Assembly: GCF_025354435.1 (NCBI RefSeq)
Contig: NZ_JANXMU010000062.1
Location: 1 to 50,537 of the forward strand
Length of the DNA stretch: 50,537 nucleotides
Reading direction: 5' to 3'
Source: Rhodoferax sp.
Lineage (GTDB): Bacteria; Pseudomonadota; Gammaproteobacteria; Burkholderiales; Burkholderiaceae_C
Numbering within the stretch: the stretch's first letter is position 1; each line of letters opens with the position of its first letter. Below the pieces are notes generated by a model. The model saw nothing but the letters and a program-made list of their open reading frames with translations. It did no database searches and was not told where the DNA came from. This document shows positions 9,048-20,458 of this stretch, in pieces. Position numbers and translations under genes: made by a program.

Positions 9048-9476
9048 GTGTTTCAAGGGGCTTCGTCTCTCAGTCTGGATGCGAAGGGTCGGCTCTCGGT
9101 GCCGACCCGGCACCGTGACGTGCTGAGCGCGACAGCTGGCGGCCAACTGACCATCACCAAACATCCCCATGGCTGCCTGATGCTGTTTCCGCGCCCCGAG
9201 TGGGAGAAATTTCGCGAGCGGATTGCCGAGCTGCCCATGTCTGCCCAGTGGTGGAAACGCATCTTTTTGGGTAACGCCATGGATGTGGAGCTGGACGGCA
9301 CGGGCCGCGTATTGGTGTCGCCCGAGCTGCGCGAAGGCGCGGGTATCCAGCGCGAAACCGTGTTGCTGGGCATGGGGCGGCATTTTGAGTTGTGGGACAA
9401 AGCCACCTACGACGCACAAGAGGCCAAAGCCATGCAGGGTGACATGCCCGAAGTGTTCAAGGATTTTTCTTTCTAA
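9048..9476 (+). CDS. mraZ: Transcriptional regulator MraZ
   Basis: First gene of the division and cell-wall cluster; a DNA-binding ring-forming repressor that autoregulates the operon. 142 residues with two SpoVT/AbrB-like halves, each carrying the DxxxR motif: DAKGR near 10 and DGTGR near 84. A GTG start is chosen because it gives the family N-terminus [15 protein letters not shown]. The tandem boxes at 8962-8996 are its probable operator. rsmH follows after 9 nt. Confidence 0.95.
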   Translation: MFQGASSLSLDAKGRLSVPTRHRDVLSATAGGQLTITKHPHGCLMLFPRPEWEKFRERIAELPMSAQWWKRIFLGNAMDVELDGTGRVLVSPELREGAGIQRETVLLGMGRHFELWDKATYDAQEAKAMQGDMPEVFKDFSF

Positions 9477-9485
9477 GGCCCTACG

Positions 9486-10439
9486 GTGGATACGTTGTGG
9501 AAACATACCACCGTCTTGTTGGACGAAGCAGTTGATGCTCTTCTCGACAAGCCGGACTCTTTAACCCACAGCGCCGATGGCGCTGTGGCTACTTACGTCG
9601 ATGCAACTTTCGGGCGCGGCGGGCATTCGCGCCTGCTGCTGTCCAAGCTGGCCCCCCAGGACCGCCTGATCGCCTTCGACCACGACCCGGAAGCGATTGC
9701 CGAGGCTGCCACCATTGCCGACCCGCGGTTTTCCATCCGCCACCAGGGCTTCCGCCACCTGGATACCTTGCCCGACGCCAGTGTGACCGGGGTGTTGATG
9801 GACTTGGGTATCAGCTCGCCGCAAATCGACAACCCGGTGCGCGGCTTCAGTTTTCGGTTCGATGGCCCACTCGATATGCGCATGGACCCCACGCGCGGCG
9901 AGAGTGTGGCCGAGTGGCTGGCAACAGCCGAGGTTCAACAGATCGCAGAGGTGGTACGTGACTACGGTGAAGAACGGTTTGCTGGGCCCATTGCAAAGGC
10001 GATTGTTGCTCGCCGACAAGAATGCGGCCCTCTATCAACCACCACTGAACTGGCCGAACTCGTGGCTAGCACGGTCAAAACCCGCGAGGCGGGCCAAAAC
10101 CCTGCAACGCGGACATTTCAGGCTTTTCGGATTTTCATCAATGCCGAACTGGAGGAGCTGCAACACGCGCTAAATGCCAGTCTGCGGGTGCTGCAGCCGG
10201 GTGGCCGTCTGGTGGTGATTAGCTTTCATTCGCTCGAAGACCGCATCGTCAAGCAATTCATTGCCAAACATGCGCGTGAAGTGGTGGACCGCCGGGCACC
10301 AAGCTGGATGCTGGGCGGTACCACCCTGATGAAGCTGGAGGCCTTGGGTCGGGTCAAACCCAGCGCGGCCGAGGTGGCGGGCAACAAGCGCTCGCGCAGC
10401 GCGGTGATGCGTGTGGCACGCAGGACGGCAGCGCCATGA
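9486..10439 (+). CDS. rsmH: 16S rRNA (cytosine(1402)-N4)-methyltransferase RsmH
   Basis: Methylates N4 of C1402 in the ribosomal P site (former MraW). 317 residues, usual length. [13 protein letters not shown], the SAM loop [27 protein letters not shown] and the C-terminal [15 protein letters not shown] are diagnostic. The GTG start at 9486 gives the family N-terminus just before the KHTTVLL motif; no better upstream start exists after the mraZ stop. The stop overlaps the ftsL start (ATGA), implying translational coupling. Confidence 0.96.
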   Translation: MDTLWKHTTVLLDEAVDALLDKPDSLTHSADGAVATYVDATFGRGGHSRLLLSKLAPQDRLIAFDHDPEAIAEAATIADPRFSIRHQGFRHLDTLPDASVTGVLMDLGISSPQIDNPVRGFSFRFDGPLDMRMDPTRGESVAEWLATAEVQQIAEVVRDYGEERFAGPIAKAIVARRQECGPLSTTTELAELVASTVKTREAGQNPATRTFQAFRIFINAELEELQHALNASLRVLQPGGRLVVISFHSLEDRIVKQFIAKHAREVVDRRAPSWMLGGTTLMKLEALGRVKPSAAEVAGNKRSRSAVMRVARRTAAP

Positions 10440-10744
10440 CCCGGCTCAATCTGGTGCTGATGCTGGCCGTGGTCGCCAGTGCGCTGTATCTGGTGCGGGT
10501 GCAGTACGACTCGCGCAGCCTGTTTGTCGAGGTGGACCGGGCCATCGCCCTGTCGCACAAGCTGGAAATTGAAAACGAGCGCTTGCAAGTCGAAAAGCGG
10601 GCCCAGGCCACGCCTTTGCGCGTGGAGAAGCTGGCCAAAGAACAACTGCAAATGCGCACCAGCACTCCGGCCATCACCCAGTACGTGACGGTGGCTGCAG
10701 CCCCTGCCAACTCTGCCAGCACAGCCGCAGGGAAGGCACCATGA
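10436..10744 (+). CDS. ftsL: Cell division protein FtsL
   Basis: Bitopic divisome protein that forms the FtsQLB complex and activates FtsWI. 102 residues: a short cytoplasmic N-terminus, one membrane segment (about 4-21, [18 protein letters not shown]), then a periplasmic coiled coil with heptad Leu (residues 35-75, [19 protein letters not shown]) and an Ala-rich tail. It overlaps rsmH upstream and ftsI downstream by 4 nt each. The assignment relies on topology, size and position as much as on sequence. Confidence 0.92.
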   Translation: MTRLNLVLMLAVVASALYLVRVQYDSRSLFVEVDRAIALSHKLEIENERLQVEKRAQATPLRVEKLAKEQLQMRTSTPAITQYVTVAAAPANSASTAAGKAP

Positions 10745-12471
10745 GCCGCAGCGTCCGTTATACCTCCAGCCCCTTGCTGGCCAGCAGAACGCCTGTCTGG
10801 CGCAGCAAGCTGGTGGTCGCCGCCATTGCCATCGGCTTTGTGGGGTTGACCGCCCGTGCCGCCTATATCCAGGTGATTGGCAATGCGTTCTTTCAGCGCC
10901 AGGGCGAAGTGCGCTTTGCCCGCACGCTGGAGTTGCCAGCCAACCGCGGCCGCATTCTGGACCGCAATGGCCTGATTCTGGCTTCTAGTGTGATTGCGCC
11001 CAGCGTCTGGGCCATTCCCGAGGACGTGGACAACGACCCCGAAAAAATCAAGAAACTCGCCAAGCTGCTGGAGATGCCGCTGGCCGACCTGAAGAAAAAG
11101 CTGGACGAAGACAAGAGCTTTGTGTGGATCAAGCGCCAGGTAGACGAGCCCATCACCCAAGAGGTGGCGGCGCTCGGCATCAAAGGCATCTACTTGCGCA
11201 AGGAATACAAGCGCCAATACCCCGAAGGCGAGGCGATTGCCCACGTGGTGGGCTTCACCGACGTGGAAGACAACGGCCAGGAAGGCATTGAGCTGGCGTT
11301 CAACAAGGATCTGGGTGGCAAGCCTGGCTCGCGCCGCGTCATCAAAGACCGCATGGGCCGGGTGGTGGAAGACATCGGCGACCAGGTGCCGCCGGTGGAT
11401 GGCCGCGAAATCCAGCTCAGCATCGACAGCAAGGTGCAGTTTTTTGCTTACCAAAAGTTGCGCGACGCGGTGCTGGCCAACAAAGCCAAGGCCGGGAGCG
11501 TGGTGGTGCTCGATGCCATCACCGGTGAAGTGTTGGCGCTGGCCAACTACCCCAGCTATGTGCCTGATAAACGCAAGAATTTGACCGGCGAGCAACTGCG
11601 CAACCGCGCGCTGACCGACACCTTCGAGCCGGGCTCCACCATGAAGCCCATCACCGTGGGTATGGCGCTGGAGGCGGGCCGCATCACGCCGCAAACGATC
11701 ATCGACACCTCGCCGGGGCGCTACACCGTTACCGGCTCCACCATTACCGACACCCACAACTATGGTGCGCTGACGGTGGAGGGCGTGATCCAGAAATCGA
11801 GCAACGTGGGCGCCACCAAAATCGCCCAGCGCATGACTCCGCACGAAATGTGGGACACCTACACGGCCGTTGGCTTCGGCCAGAAGCCACAGATCAGCTT
11901 CCCTGGCGCGGTGTCGGGCCGTCTGCGGCCCTGGAAGACCTGGCGGCCCATCGAGCAGGCCACCATGTCTTACGGCTACGGCCTGTCGGCTTCGCTGTTC
12001 CAGATGGCCCACTCGTACACCGTGTTTGCCCACGACGGCGAAATCATCCCGGCCACCATGCTCAAGACGGATGAACCGGCGGTGGGCGTACGGGTGTTCT
12101 CGGCCCAAAACGCCGCCGCCATCCGCAAAATGCTGCAAATGGCCGCAGGCCCTGGCGGCACCGGCCCGCTGGCGCAGACCGTGGGTTACTCGGTGGGCGG
12201 CAAGTCCGGCACGGCGCACAAGCAGGTCGGTAAAGGCTACGCCAGCAACAAATACCGCGCCTGGTTTACGGGCATGGCACCGATCAACAAGCCGCGCATC
12301 ATCGTCGCTGTGATGGTGGACGAGCCCAGTGCGGGCTTGTATTACGGCGGCATTGTGGCCGCTCCGGTGTTCAGTGAGGTGGTGCAGCAAACCCTGCGCA
12401 TGATGGGCGTACAGCCCGACCTGGACGTGAAGGCCCAGGTGGTTTCCAAATCTGTGGACGAGTCGTTCTGA
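10741..12471 (+). CDS. ftsI: Peptidoglycan transpeptidase FtsI (PBP3)
   Basis: Septal class B penicillin-binding protein that crosslinks wall made by FtsW. 576 residues: an N-terminal membrane anchor (about 22-42), a pedestal domain beginning at NRGRILDRNG, and the transpeptidase domain with SxxK as GSTMKPI (acyl-Ser), SxN as KSSNVG and KTG-box as GKSGTAHK. No late-domain truncation is seen. Its TGA shares one base with the murE ATG. Confidence 0.96.
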   Translation: MSRSVRYTSSPLLASRTPVWRSKLVVAAIAIGFVGLTARAAYIQVIGNAFFQRQGEVRFARTLELPANRGRILDRNGLILASSVIAPSVWAIPEDVDNDPEKIKKLAKLLEMPLADLKKKLDEDKSFVWIKRQVDEPITQEVAALGIKGIYLRKEYKRQYPEGEAIAHVVGFTDVEDNGQEGIELAFNKDLGGKPGSRRVIKDRMGRVVEDIGDQVPPVDGREIQLSIDSKVQFFAYQKLRDAVLANKAKAGSVVVLDAITGEVLALANYPSYVPDKRKNLTGEQLRNRALTDTFEPGSTMKPITVGMALEAGRITPQTIIDTSPGRYTVTGSTITDTHNYGALTVEGVIQKSSNVGATKIAQRMTPHEMWDTYTAVGFGQKPQISFPGAVSGRLRPWKTWRPIEQATMSYGYGLSASLFQMAHSYTVFAHDGEIIPATMLKTDEPAVGVRVFSAQNAAAIRKMLQMAAGPGGTGPLAQTVGYSVGGKSGTAHKQVGKGYASNKYRAWFTGMAPINKPRIIVAVMVDEPSAGLYYGGIVAAPVFSEVVQQTLRMMGVQPDLDVKAQVVSKSVDESF

Positions 12472-13961
12472 TGTTGCAACTCCATACCCCTGTTGAGGCC
12501 GTGGCCTGGTTGCGCAGCCGGGTCAGCGGCAGCCTGCAGGTGGACAGCCGCGCCATCCAACCCGGTGACGGTTTCATCGCCTGGCCGGGTGCCGCTGTCG
12601 ATGGTCGCCAGTTTGTGCAGGCCGCTCTGGCCCAAGGTGCTGCCGCTTGCCTGGTTGAGCAAGAAGGTAGCGAGGCCTTTGGCTTCACCAGCGATGCGGT
12701 CGCCAGCTACACCGGCCTCAAGGCCAGCACCGGACCGATTGCTGCTGCTTATTGCCAGCAGCCCAGCGACAGCTTGGACGTGCTGGCCATCACCGGCACC
12801 AATGGCAAAACCTCCACTGCATGGTGGTTGGCGCAGGCGCTATCAAAAACAGAGCTATACGCGCAGACTCCCTGTGCGGTAGTGGGCACTTTGGGCATTG
12901 GAATTCCACCCGACGTGCTGGCCACCGGCCTGACCACGCCCGACCCGGTGCGCCTGCAGCAGGCGTTCCGCGGCTTTGTCGATCTGGGCCTGGGCGCGTG
13001 TGCGATTGAAGCCTCCAGCATCGGCGTGGTCGAACGCCGCCTGGATGGCACCCGCATCCGTGTCGCGGTATTTACCAATTTCACGCAGGACCACCTGGAC
13101 TACCACGGCAGCACCGAAGCCTACTGGCAGGCCAAGGCCGAGCTGTTCTGCTGGCCGGGTCTGCAGGCAGCCGTGGTGAATGTGGACGACCCGCAAGGTG
13201 CCGAATTGGCCGCATCCTTGACCGGCCTGGATGTGTGGACGCTGTCCTGCAGCCACAGCGCACGCCTGCAGGCAGACAACATCCGCTACGAAGCTGGCGG
13301 CCTGTGCTTCGAGGTGGTGGAGGGCGCTGCGCGCCACAGCCTGCGCACCGCCGTCATCGGCCAGTACAACGTGGCGAACCTGCTGGGCGTGATCGGTGCC
13401 ATGCGTGCCGTGGGCGTACCGCTGGCTGAAGCCGTACAGGCCTGCCACGGCCTGTTGCCGGTGCCGGGCCGCATGGACTGCATCAACCTACCCGGCCAGC
13501 CCCTGGTGGCCATCGACTACGCCCACACTCCCGACGCGCTGGACAAGGCCTTGCTGGCCTTGCAGCCGTTGGCGCAGGCGCGCGGTGGCAAGCTGTGGTG
13601 CGTGTTTGGCTGCGGTGGCGACCGCGATGCCTCGAAGCGCCCGCTGATGGCCGCCGTGGCCGAGAAGAATGCCGACCTGGTGTTGGTCACCAGCGACAAC
13701 CCGCGCAGCGAAAAGCCCGAGCACATCATCAGCCAGATCCTGCTGGGCCTGAGCCACAACGCCGGCGTGCATGTGCAGGCCGACCGCGCCCTGGCCATCA
13801 CCGAAGCCATTGCCCAGGCAGCACCCGCCGATGTGCTGCTGTTGGCGGGCAAGGGCCATGAGACGACGCAAGAGGTGGCGGGCGTGAAGCATGCCTTCTC
13901 GGACAAAGTCCATGCCGAAGCTGCCCTGGCGCGCCGCCCTGCCGAAGGAGCCGCCGCATGA
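12471..13961 (+). CDS. murE: UDP-MurNAc-L-Ala-D-Glu:meso-diaminopimelate ligase MurE
   Basis: Adds the third stem residue to the peptidoglycan precursor in the cytoplasm. 496 residues with ATP loop GTNGKTS, the YHGSTEAYWQAKAELF segment bearing the carbamylated Lys, and TSDNPRSE, whose DNPR motif marks meso-diaminopimelate rather than lysine specificity. After LAQAL the sequence SKTELYAQTP is coded by an AT-rich stretch like the dispersed repeat (12839-12875) and makes this loop a few residues longer than I expect. It overlaps ftsI by 1 nt and murF by 4 nt. Confidence 0.95.
   Translation: MLQLHTPVEAVAWLRSRVSGSLQVDSRAIQPGDGFIAWPGAAVDGRQFVQAALAQGAAACLVEQEGSEAFGFTSDAVASYTGLKASTGPIAAAYCQQPSDSLDVLAITGTNGKTSTAWWLAQALSKTELYAQTPCAVVGTLGIGIPPDVLATGLTTPDPVRLQQAFRGFVDLGLGACAIEASSIGVVERRLDGTRIRVAVFTNFTQDHLDYHGSTEAYWQAKAELFCWPGLQAAVVNVDDPQGAELAASLTGLDVWTLSCSHSARLQADNIRYEAGGLCFEVVEGAARHSLRTAVIGQYNVANLLGVIGAMRAVGVPLAEAVQACHGLLPVPGRMDCINLPGQPLVAIDYAHTPDALDKALLALQPLAQARGGKLWCVFGCGGDRDASKRPLMAAVAEKNADLVLVTSDNPRSEKPEHIISQILLGLSHNAGVHVQADRALAITEAIAQAAPADVLLLAGKGHETTQEVAGVKHAFSDKVHAEAALARRPAEGAAA
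12839..12875 (+). repeat. Partial copy B of the dispersed palindromic repeat, in frame in murE
   Basis: GCTATCAAAAACAGAGCTATACGCGCAGA matches the left arm of the family (GCTAT-A-rich-AGAGCT.CT.CGCAGA, compare 21843-21870) and then fades out. Its AT content contrasts sharply with flanking murE. It adds roughly four residues after the ATP-binding loop without breaking the frame. Confidence 0.55.
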
Positions 13962-15346
13962 TGACCCTGCAACAAGCCCTGGCCCTGCTGCCCGGCGCAC
14001 GGTTGGTCGGTGACGGCACGGTTGCCATCACCCGCGTGCACAGCGACACCCGCAGCCTGCAACCCGGCGACCTGTTTATTGCGCTCAAAGGCGACACTTT
14101 TGATGCCAACACCCTGCTGGCCCAGGCGCAAGCCAGCGGTGCCGTGGCAGCCCTGTGCCACCCCGGCTACGCGCTGCCCGGACTGCTCTGCATCGAGGTG
14201 GCAGACACGCTGGCCGCACTCGGCACCCTGGCCACCGGCTGGCGTGCCCAGTTCCACCTGCCGATGATCACCGTGACCGGCAGCAACGGCAAAACCACCG
14301 TCACGCAAATGGTGGCAGCGATCCTGCGCGCCGCCCAGCCCGAGGCCTTTTTGGCCACCCAGGGCAATTACAACAACGCCATCGGCGTGCCGTTGACGCT
14401 GTTGCGCCTGCGCGCCCACCACCGGCTGGCCGTGGTCGAGCTGGGCATGAACCACCCTGGTGAAATCGCGCTGCTGGCCGCCATGGCCCGGCCCACCGTG
14501 GCCCTGGTTAACAACGCCCAGCGCGAGCACCTGGAATTCATGCAGACCGTGGAGGCCGTGGCCCAAGAAAACGGCAGCGTGCTGGCGGCACTGCCCACCG
14601 ACGGCGTGGCCGTGTTCCCCGCCGACGACAGCTTTTCCGCCCTGTGGCAAAGCATGGCCTGGCCGCGCAGCTGCGTGCAGTTCGCCGTGGGTGCTGCGGA
14701 TGTGTGCGCCGATGTGCCGGTGTGGGCCGGGGGGGCCTGGCAAGTCCATGCCCGCACCCCCGCCGGGTCGCTGGACTACGCCCTGCACATTGCAGGCCTG
14801 CACAACGTGAAAAACTCGCTGGCGGCTGCCGCCTGTGCCTTGGCCGCGGGCGTGCCGCTGGTTGCCGTGGCCCAGGGCCTGGCGGCCTTCGAGCCGGTCA
14901 AAGGCCGTTCCAAGGCGCTGGCGGTGCAGATCGGTAGCCGCAGCCTGACCGTGGTGGACGATAGCTACAACGCCAACCCCGATTCGGTGCAGGCCGCCAT
15001 CGCCGTACTCGCCGCCTTGCCCGGCCCGCGCCTGCTGGTGCTGGGTGACATGGGCGAGGTGGGCGACCAGGGTCCGCAGTTCCATGCCGAAGCCGGTGCC
15101 CAGGCGCAGCGCTGCGGCATCGAGCAGGTTTTGACTTTGGGCCCGTTGACGGCCCACCTGGCCCCGTTTGGCGGCCAGCACTTCGACAGCATGGACGCCC
15201 TCTTGACCGCCGTGCAGGCCCAGTTGCCTTTGGCCGCCAGCGTGCTGGTCAAGGGCTCGCGCTTCATGCAGATGGAGCGGGTCGTGGCTTTTATCCAATT
15301 ACAACAACAGCAACAATATTCCGAGGATTCCCCCCGTGCTGCCTAG
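13958..15346 (+). CDS. murF: UDP-MurNAc-tripeptide:D-Ala-D-Ala ligase MurF
   Basis: Attaches D-Ala-D-Ala to UDP-MurNAc-tripeptide, the last cytoplasmic ligation. 462 residues, usual length. N-terminal uridine-binding domain ([16 protein letters not shown]), ATP loop [19 protein letters not shown] and the C-terminal [12 protein letters not shown] are all present. The start overlaps murE by ATGA; the end overlaps mraY by 11 nt. Confidence 0.96.
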   Translation: MMTLQQALALLPGARLVGDGTVAITRVHSDTRSLQPGDLFIALKGDTFDANTLLAQAQASGAVAALCHPGYALPGLLCIEVADTLAALGTLATGWRAQFHLPMITVTGSNGKTTVTQMVAAILRAAQPEAFLATQGNYNNAIGVPLTLLRLRAHHRLAVVELGMNHPGEIALLAAMARPTVALVNNAQREHLEFMQTVEAVAQENGSVLAALPTDGVAVFPADDSFSALWQSMAWPRSCVQFAVGAADVCADVPVWAGGAWQVHARTPAGSLDYALHIAGLHNVKNSLAAAACALAAGVPLVAVAQGLAAFEPVKGRSKALAVQIGSRSLTVVDDSYNANPDSVQAAIAVLAALPGPRLLVLGDMGEVGDQGPQFHAEAGAQAQRCGIEQVLTLGPLTAHLAPFGGQHFDSMDALLTAVQAQLPLAASVLVKGSRFMQMERVVAFIQLQQQQQYSEDSPRAA

Positions 15347-16514
15347 TCTTGCCCAGTGGTTGCAAACCCTGTCACCCGAGTTCGGGTTTTTCCGCGTGTT
15401 CCAGTACCTCACGTTCCGTGCGGTGATGGCCGCCATGACGGCGTTGCTGATCGGCGTGGCTGCGGGCCCGGCGGTAATCCGCCGCCTGGCGGCACTCAAG
15501 ATTGGCCAGCCCATCCGCGGCTACGGCATGGAAAGCCATCTGGCCAAGCAGGGCACGCCCACCATGGGCGGTGTGCTGATTTTGCTGTCCATCGCCATCT
15601 CGACCTTGCTGTGGGTGGATTTGAGCAACCGGTTCGTGTGGATCGTGCTGCTGGTCACCCTGGGCTTTGGGGCCATTGGCTGGGTGGACGACTGGCGCAA
15701 GGTGGTCAACAAAGACCCCGAAGGCATGCGGTCGCGCGAGAAGTACATGTGGCAGTCGCTGATCGGCGTGGTCGCCGCGCTGTACCTGGTGTTCAGCATT
15801 TCCGAAAACTCCAATATGCGGGTGCTGGAGCTGTTCTTCAGCTGGGTCCAGTCGGGCTTTGACCTGAGCCTGCCGCCCAAGGCAGGCCTGCAACTGCCAT
15901 TCTTCAAGGAAGTCAGCTACCCGCTGGGCGTGCTGGGCTTTGTGGTGCTGACCTATCTGGTCATCGTGGGCTCCAGCAACGCCGTGAACCTGACCGACGG
16001 CCTGGACGGCCTGGCCATCATGCCGGTGGTGCTGGTCGGCTCGGCGCTGGGCGTGTTTGCCTATGTGACGGGCAGCTCGGTCTACTCCAAATACCTGTTT
16101 TTGCCGCATATCCCCGGTGCGGGCGAACTGCTGGTGTTTTGTACCGCCATGGCCGGTGCCGGGCTGGCGTTTTTGTGGTTCAACACCCATCCGGCCCAGG
16201 TGTTCATGGGCGACGTGGGCGCGCTGGCGCTGGGCGGTGCGTTGGGCACTGTGGCCGTGATCGTGCGCCAGGAGGTGGTGCTGTCCATCATGGGCGGTAT
16301 CTTCGTGGTCGAAGCCTTGTCGGTGATGCTGCAGGTCAGCTGGTTCAAGTACACCAAGAAGAAGTACGGTGCAGGTCGGCGCATCCTGAAGATGGCACCG
16401 CTGCACCACCACTTTGAGAAAAGCGGCTGGAAGGAAACCCAGGTCGTCGTGCGTTTCTGGATCATCACCATGCTGCTGTGCCTGGTGGGTCTGTCTACCC
16501 TCAAGCTGCGTTAA
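15336..16514 (+). CDS. mraY: Phospho-MurNAc-pentapeptide translocase MraY
   Basis: Inner-membrane enzyme that transfers phospho-MurNAc-pentapeptide to undecaprenyl phosphate, forming lipid I. 392 residues, about ten membrane segments. Diagnostic motifs are KQGTPTMGG, the catalytic Asp region [34 protein letters not shown] and the HHH cluster [16 protein letters not shown] start is chosen: it has GAGG at suitable distance (15323-15326) and gives the family N-terminus MLPSLAQWL. Confidence 0.96.
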   Translation: MLPSLAQWLQTLSPEFGFFRVFQYLTFRAVMAAMTALLIGVAAGPAVIRRLAALKIGQPIRGYGMESHLAKQGTPTMGGVLILLSIAISTLLWVDLSNRFVWIVLLVTLGFGAIGWVDDWRKVVNKDPEGMRSREKYMWQSLIGVVAALYLVFSISENSNMRVLELFFSWVQSGFDLSLPPKAGLQLPFFKEVSYPLGVLGFVVLTYLVIVGSSNAVNLTDGLDGLAIMPVVLVGSALGVFAYVTGSSVYSKYLFLPHIPGAGELLVFCTAMAGAGLAFLWFNTHPAQVFMGDVGALALGGALGTVAVIVRQEVVLSIMGGIFVVEALSVMLQVSWFKYTKKKYGAGRRILKMAPLHHHFEKSGWKETQVVVRFWIITMLLCLVGLSTLKLR

Positions 16515-16518
16515 CACC

Positions 16519-18117
16519 ATGCGGCACTTGCAAGACCTCCCCGTGTTGATCCTGGGCCTCGGTGCGTCCGGCCTGGCCATGGCGCGCTGGTGCGCCCAGC
16601 ACGGCGCGCAGGTGACGGTGGCAGACACGCGCGAGGCCCCGCCCCAGCTGGCGACCTTGCAGGCCGAAGTGCCCGCAGTGAGTTTCATTGGCGGCCCCTT
16701 CAGCGCGGCCCTGGTGCAGGGTGTGCGCGCCGTGTACCGTTCGCCCGGTCTGTCGCCCGAAATGCTGGCCCCGGTGCTGGCCGAGGCGCAGCGTGCGGGC
16801 GTGCCTGTCGGAGGTGAGCTGACCCTGTTTGCCCGGGCGCTGGCCGATATGCGCCAGGCTGCTCCTGTTTCAGAACCGCAGCTTGAGCCGGAGGCAGAGG
16901 AAGTCCTGCCGTCGGAGGATGACGAAGCCCCCGTGGCCATCGCCGTACCCGCCGTATCGCTGGGTTACCAGCCTGCCGTGCTGGCCATCACCGGCACCAA
17001 CGGCAAGACTACCGTGACCTCGCTCACTGGCCAACTGGTGGCCCGTGCCGGTAAAACCGTGGCCGTGGCCGGCAATATCGGTCCCACGCTGCTGGACACG
17101 CTGGCGGCCCACATGGCAGCAGGCACCTTGCCTGAAGTCTGGGTGCTGGAGCTGTCCAGTTTCCAGCTCGACGCGGCCCAGGGCTTTGAGCCCACCGCCG
17201 CCGCCGTGCTCAACCTCACCCAAGACCACCTGGACTGGCACGGCAGCATGCAAGCCTACGGCGCAGCCAAGGCCCGTGTGTTTGGTCAGCAGGGCCTGAT
17301 GCTGCTGAACCGCGAGGACCCCGGCGTGATGGCGATGCTGCCCGAGCCGATCCGTGTGCGCCTGCAAAAACCGCAACTGCGCCGCCACACCACCTTTGGC
17401 GGTGACATGCCCCAGCGCCCCGGCGACTTCGGCATCGAAGTGGTCAACGGCATGGCCTGGCTGGTGCGCGCCCTGGAGGCGGATGAAACCAAGCGCAGAC
17501 GCAGCGAAGCCGCAGACGACCTGTACATCCAGCGCCTGATGCCCGCCGACGCGCTGCGCATCCGCGGCCGCCACAACGCCGTCAACGCCTTGGCCGCACT
17601 GGCGCTGGCCACGGCAGCAGGCTGCACACTGGCCCCCATGCTTTACGGTCTGCGCGAATACCGGGGCGAGCCGCACCGGGTCGAGTCGGTCGATACCGTG
17701 CGTGAAATCGAATACTTTGACGACAGCAAAGGAACCAATGTGGGCGCCACTGTGGCCGCATTGAACGGCCTGGGAGCCGAGCGCCGCATTGTTGCCATTC
17801 TGGGCGGCGAGGGCAAAGGCCAGGACTTCACGCCGCTGGCCGCGCCCGTGTCGCGCTACGCCCGCGCAGTGGTGCTGATCGGCCGCGATGCGCCGCAGAT
17901 CCGTGCGGCGCTGGCAGACGCGGGTGTGGCCTTGGTCGATGCCGACAGCATGGCCCAGGCCGTATTACTCGCCAGCCAGCGCGCGCACCCGGGCGATGCC
18001 GTGCTGATGTCGCCCGCCTGTGCCAGTTTTGACATGTTCAACAACTACGAGCACCGCGCCCAGGTGTTCATTGAAGCCGTCATGGCCTTGGCCGATGCCG
18101 GGGAGGGCGAGGCATGA
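16519..18117 (+). CDS. murD: UDP-MurNAc-L-alanine:D-glutamate ligase MurD
   Basis: Adds D-Glu to UDP-MurNAc-L-Ala. From this ATG the protein has 532 residues, about 90 longer than E. coli MurD. It has the N-terminal Rossmann start [18 protein letters not shown] loop [21 protein letters not shown] and [11 protein letters not shown]. The extra length is in an acidic insert before the ATP loop (about residues 114-150, rich in Glu and Pro) and a charged insert near 310-330 ([14 protein letters not shown]). I believe both are usual for Comamonadaceae. ATG 16519 lies 4 nt after mraY; an upstream in-frame start inside mraY is rejected. Confidence 0.94.
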   Translation: MRHLQDLPVLILGLGASGLAMARWCAQHGAQVTVADTREAPPQLATLQAEVPAVSFIGGPFSAALVQGVRAVYRSPGLSPEMLAPVLAEAQRAGVPVGGELTLFARALADMRQAAPVSEPQLEPEAEEVLPSEDDEAPVAIAVPAVSLGYQPAVLAITGTNGKTTVTSLTGQLVARAGKTVAVAGNIGPTLLDTLAAHMAAGTLPEVWVLELSSFQLDAAQGFEPTAAAVLNLTQDHLDWHGSMQAYGAAKARVFGQQGLMLLNREDPGVMAMLPEPIRVRLQKPQLRRHTTFGGDMPQRPGDFGIEVVNGMAWLVRALEADETKRRRSEAADDLYIQRLMPADALRIRGRHNAVNALAALALATAAGCTLAPMLYGLREYRGEPHRVESVDTVREIEYFDDSKGTNVGATVAALNGLGAERRIVAILGGEGKGQDFTPLAAPVSRYARAVVLIGRDAPQIRAALADAGVALVDADSMAQAVLLASQRAHPGDAVLMSPACASFDMFNNYEHRAQVFIEAVMALADAGEGEA

Positions 18118-19382
18118 GCAGCCTGTCCCTGCGTCTATCCGAGCGGTTTCGCGACTGGTTCAAGGGCCTGCCCAAGGCCGCGGCCGATGCTTTGCCAGTC
18201 AAGCTGGGTGCCAGTGGCTTTTCGCGCACACCCAGCCAGCCCACCCGCGTGCATGGCTTTGACCAGTCTTTGCTGTGGGTTACCGTGGCGCTGCTGGCTT
18301 GGGGCCTGGTGATGGTGTATTCGGCATCGATTGCCATGCCCGACAACCCCCGCTTCGCCAAGTACGACCACAACTTCTTCCTGATCCGGCACGCGGCGTT
18401 TCTGTGCGTGGCCTTTGTGGCGGCGCTGATCGCGTTCCAGGTGCCGATGCGTACCTGGGAGCGCTGGGCACCCTGGCTGTTCATTGTTTCGCTGGTACTG
18501 CTGATCGCAGTGCTGATCCCGGGCGTTGGCAAGGTGGTGTACGGCGCACGGCGCTGGCTGCCCCTGGGAGTGATGAACTTCCAGCCGTCCGAGATGGCCA
18601 AGTTTTCTGTCGTTATCTACGCGGCCGACTACATGGTGCGCAAGATGGATGTGAAAGAGAATTTCTGGCGCGCCGTCTGGCCCATGGGTGCGGCGGTCGG
18701 CATGGTGGGCGTGCTGCTGCTGGCCGAGCCCGACATGGGCGCGTTCATGGTGATCGCCGTGATCGCCATGGGCATTCTGTTTCTGGGCGGCGTGAACGCC
18801 CGCATGTTCTTTCTGATCGCCACCGTGCTGGTGGGTGCCTTCAGCATGATGATTGCCTTCAACGACTACCGCCGGGCGCGCATCTTTGCTTACTTGGACC
18901 CCTGGAGCGACAGCAATGCACTGGCCAAGGGCTACCAGCTTACCCACTCGCTGATCGCCATCGGCCGGGGTGAAATCTTTGGCGTAGGCCTGGGCGGCAG
19001 CATCGAAAAACTCAGCTGGCTGCCCGAGGCGCACACCGACTTCTTGCTGGCCGTGATTGGCGAAGAGTTCGGCCTGGTCGGCGTGGTCACGGTGATCTGC
19101 CTGTTCTTCTGGCTGATCCGCCGCATCATGCACATCGGTCGCCAGTCCATCGCACTGGACCGCCTGTTTGCCGGTCTGGTCGCCCAGGGCGTGGGCTTGT
19201 GGATGGGCTTTCAAACCTTTATCAACATGGGCGTGAACCTGGGGGCGCTGCCCACCAAGGGGCTGACGCTGCCGCTGATGAGCTTTGGTGGCTCGGCGAT
19301 TCTGTGGAATCTGGTGGCGTTGGCGGTGGTGTTGCGGGTGGACTACGAAAACAGGCAACTCATGCATGGAGCCCGCGTATGA
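18114..19382 (+). CDS. ftsW: Septal peptidoglycan polymerase FtsW
   Basis: SEDS-family glycosyltransferase that polymerises lipid II at the septum with FtsI. 422 residues with about ten membrane helices after a ~45-residue cytoplasmic N-terminus. Seen are [10 protein letters not shown], the [14 protein letters not shown] loop, [18 protein letters not shown], and the C-terminal [17 protein letters not shown] signature. ATGA overlaps join it to murD and to murG. Confidence 0.96.
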   Translation: MSSLSLRLSERFRDWFKGLPKAAADALPVKLGASGFSRTPSQPTRVHGFDQSLLWVTVALLAWGLVMVYSASIAMPDNPRFAKYDHNFFLIRHAAFLCVAFVAALIAFQVPMRTWERWAPWLFIVSLVLLIAVLIPGVGKVVYGARRWLPLGVMNFQPSEMAKFSVVIYAADYMVRKMDVKENFWRAVWPMGAAVGMVGVLLLAEPDMGAFMVIAVIAMGILFLGGVNARMFFLIATVLVGAFSMMIAFNDYRRARIFAYLDPWSDSNALAKGYQLTHSLIAIGRGEIFGVGLGGSIEKLSWLPEAHTDFLLAVIGEEFGLVGVVTVICLFFWLIRRIMHIGRQSIALDRLFAGLVAQGVGLWMGFQTFINMGVNLGALPTKGLTLPLMSFGGSAILWNLVALAVVLRVDYENRQLMHGARV

Positions 19383-20458
19383 GCGCGCGCCATCTGGTCG
19401 TCATGGCGGCAGGTACCGGCGGGCACGTCATCCCCGGCCTGGCGGTGGCGCGCGAGATGCAGCAGCGCGGCTGGACGGTCAGCTGGCTGGGCACGCTGCA
19501 CGGCATGGAAAACAAGCTGGTGCCGCCATCGGGCATTGCCATGGACCGTATTGCCTTCAGCGGCCTGCGCGGCAAGGGGATTGTGCACATGCTGACCGGC
19601 GGCCTGCGTATGCTGGCGGCCTTCTGGAGCTGCTTGCAGATACTGCGCCAGCGCCACGCCAATGCCGTGTTGGGTATGGGCGGCTATGTGTGCTTTCCCG
19701 GTGGCCTCATGGCTGCGCTGCTTGGCAAGCCGCTGATGCTGGTGAACGCCGATGCCGCACTGCTGATGAGCAACAAGGCTTTGCTGCCAGTAGCCGACCG
19801 CGTGGCTTTCGGCTTCGAAGGCCCTGCCACCCAAGGCATACGCCGTGCGGTGGTCACGGGTAACCCGGTGCGTGTCGAGATCGAATCCATCGCCCCGCCT
19901 GCCGAGCGCTTCGCGGGCCGCCAAGGGCCGCTGAGGCTGCTGGTGGTCGGTGGCAGCCTGGGTGCCAAAGCCATCAACGACTGCCTGCCTCTGGCACTGG
20001 CCCGGCTGCCCGCCCACCAGCGGCCCCAGGTGGTGCACCAGACCGGCGTGGCCCAGCAGGCCGCAGTGCAGGCAGCCTATGCCGAGCAGGGCATTGCCGC
20101 CCAGGTGTTGCCGTTTATCGACGACATGGCCACCGAGTTGGCGGCCTGCGACCTGATCGTCTGCCGCGCCGGTGCCGTCACCGTGAGCGAGTTGTGCGCT
20201 GCCGGCGTGGCGGCTGTGCTGGTGCCCTTGGTGGTGAGCACCACTTCTCACCAGCGCGACAACGCCTGCTGGCTGGCTGACAAGCAGGCCGGCATCCACT
20301 TGCCGCAAGCCGAGCTGACACCGCCGCGCCTGGCAGAACTTTTGACCAGCCTGAACCGCGAGCAGCTGCTTGCGATGGCCACCCAGGCCCGCGCACTGGC
20401 CAAGCCCCATGCGGCGGCGCGCGTGGCCGATGAATTAGAAAGACTGGTACGCCCATGA
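19379..20458 (+). CDS. murG: UDP-GlcNAc:lipid I N-acetylglucosaminyltransferase MurG
   Basis: Membrane-associated GT28 enzyme that converts lipid I to lipid II. 359 residues, normal length. [16 protein letters not shown] (N-terminal glycine loop), [25 protein letters not shown] and [11 protein letters not shown] (UDP-GlcNAc site) are present. The ATG at 19379 overlaps the ftsW stop, so earlier in-frame starts inside ftsW are rejected. murC begins within its last four bases. Confidence 0.96.
   Translation: MSARHLVVMAAGTGGHVIPGLAVAREMQQRGWTVSWLGTLHGMENKLVPPSGIAMDRIAFSGLRGKGIVHMLTGGLRMLAAFWSCLQILRQRHANAVLGMGGYVCFPGGLMAALLGKPLMLVNADAALLMSNKALLPVADRVAFGFEGPATQGIRRAVVTGNPVRVEIESIAPPAERFAGRQGPLRLLVVGGSLGAKAINDCLPLALARLPAHQRPQVVHQTGVAQQAAVQAAYAEQGIAAQVLPFIDDMATELAACDLIVCRAGAVTVSELCAAGVAAVLVPLVVSTTSHQRDNACWLADKQAGIHLPQAELTPPRLAELLTSLNREQLLAMATQARALAKPHAAARVADELERLVRP

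Noticed and set aside
10354-12390. 678-codon open frame on the minus strand opposite ftsL/ftsI
   Set aside because: It is a shadow of the GC-rich third positions of ftsI; the sense strand has full family motifs. The same holds for the long minus frames at 13517-15298, 15372-16940, 18135-19367 and 23683-25908.
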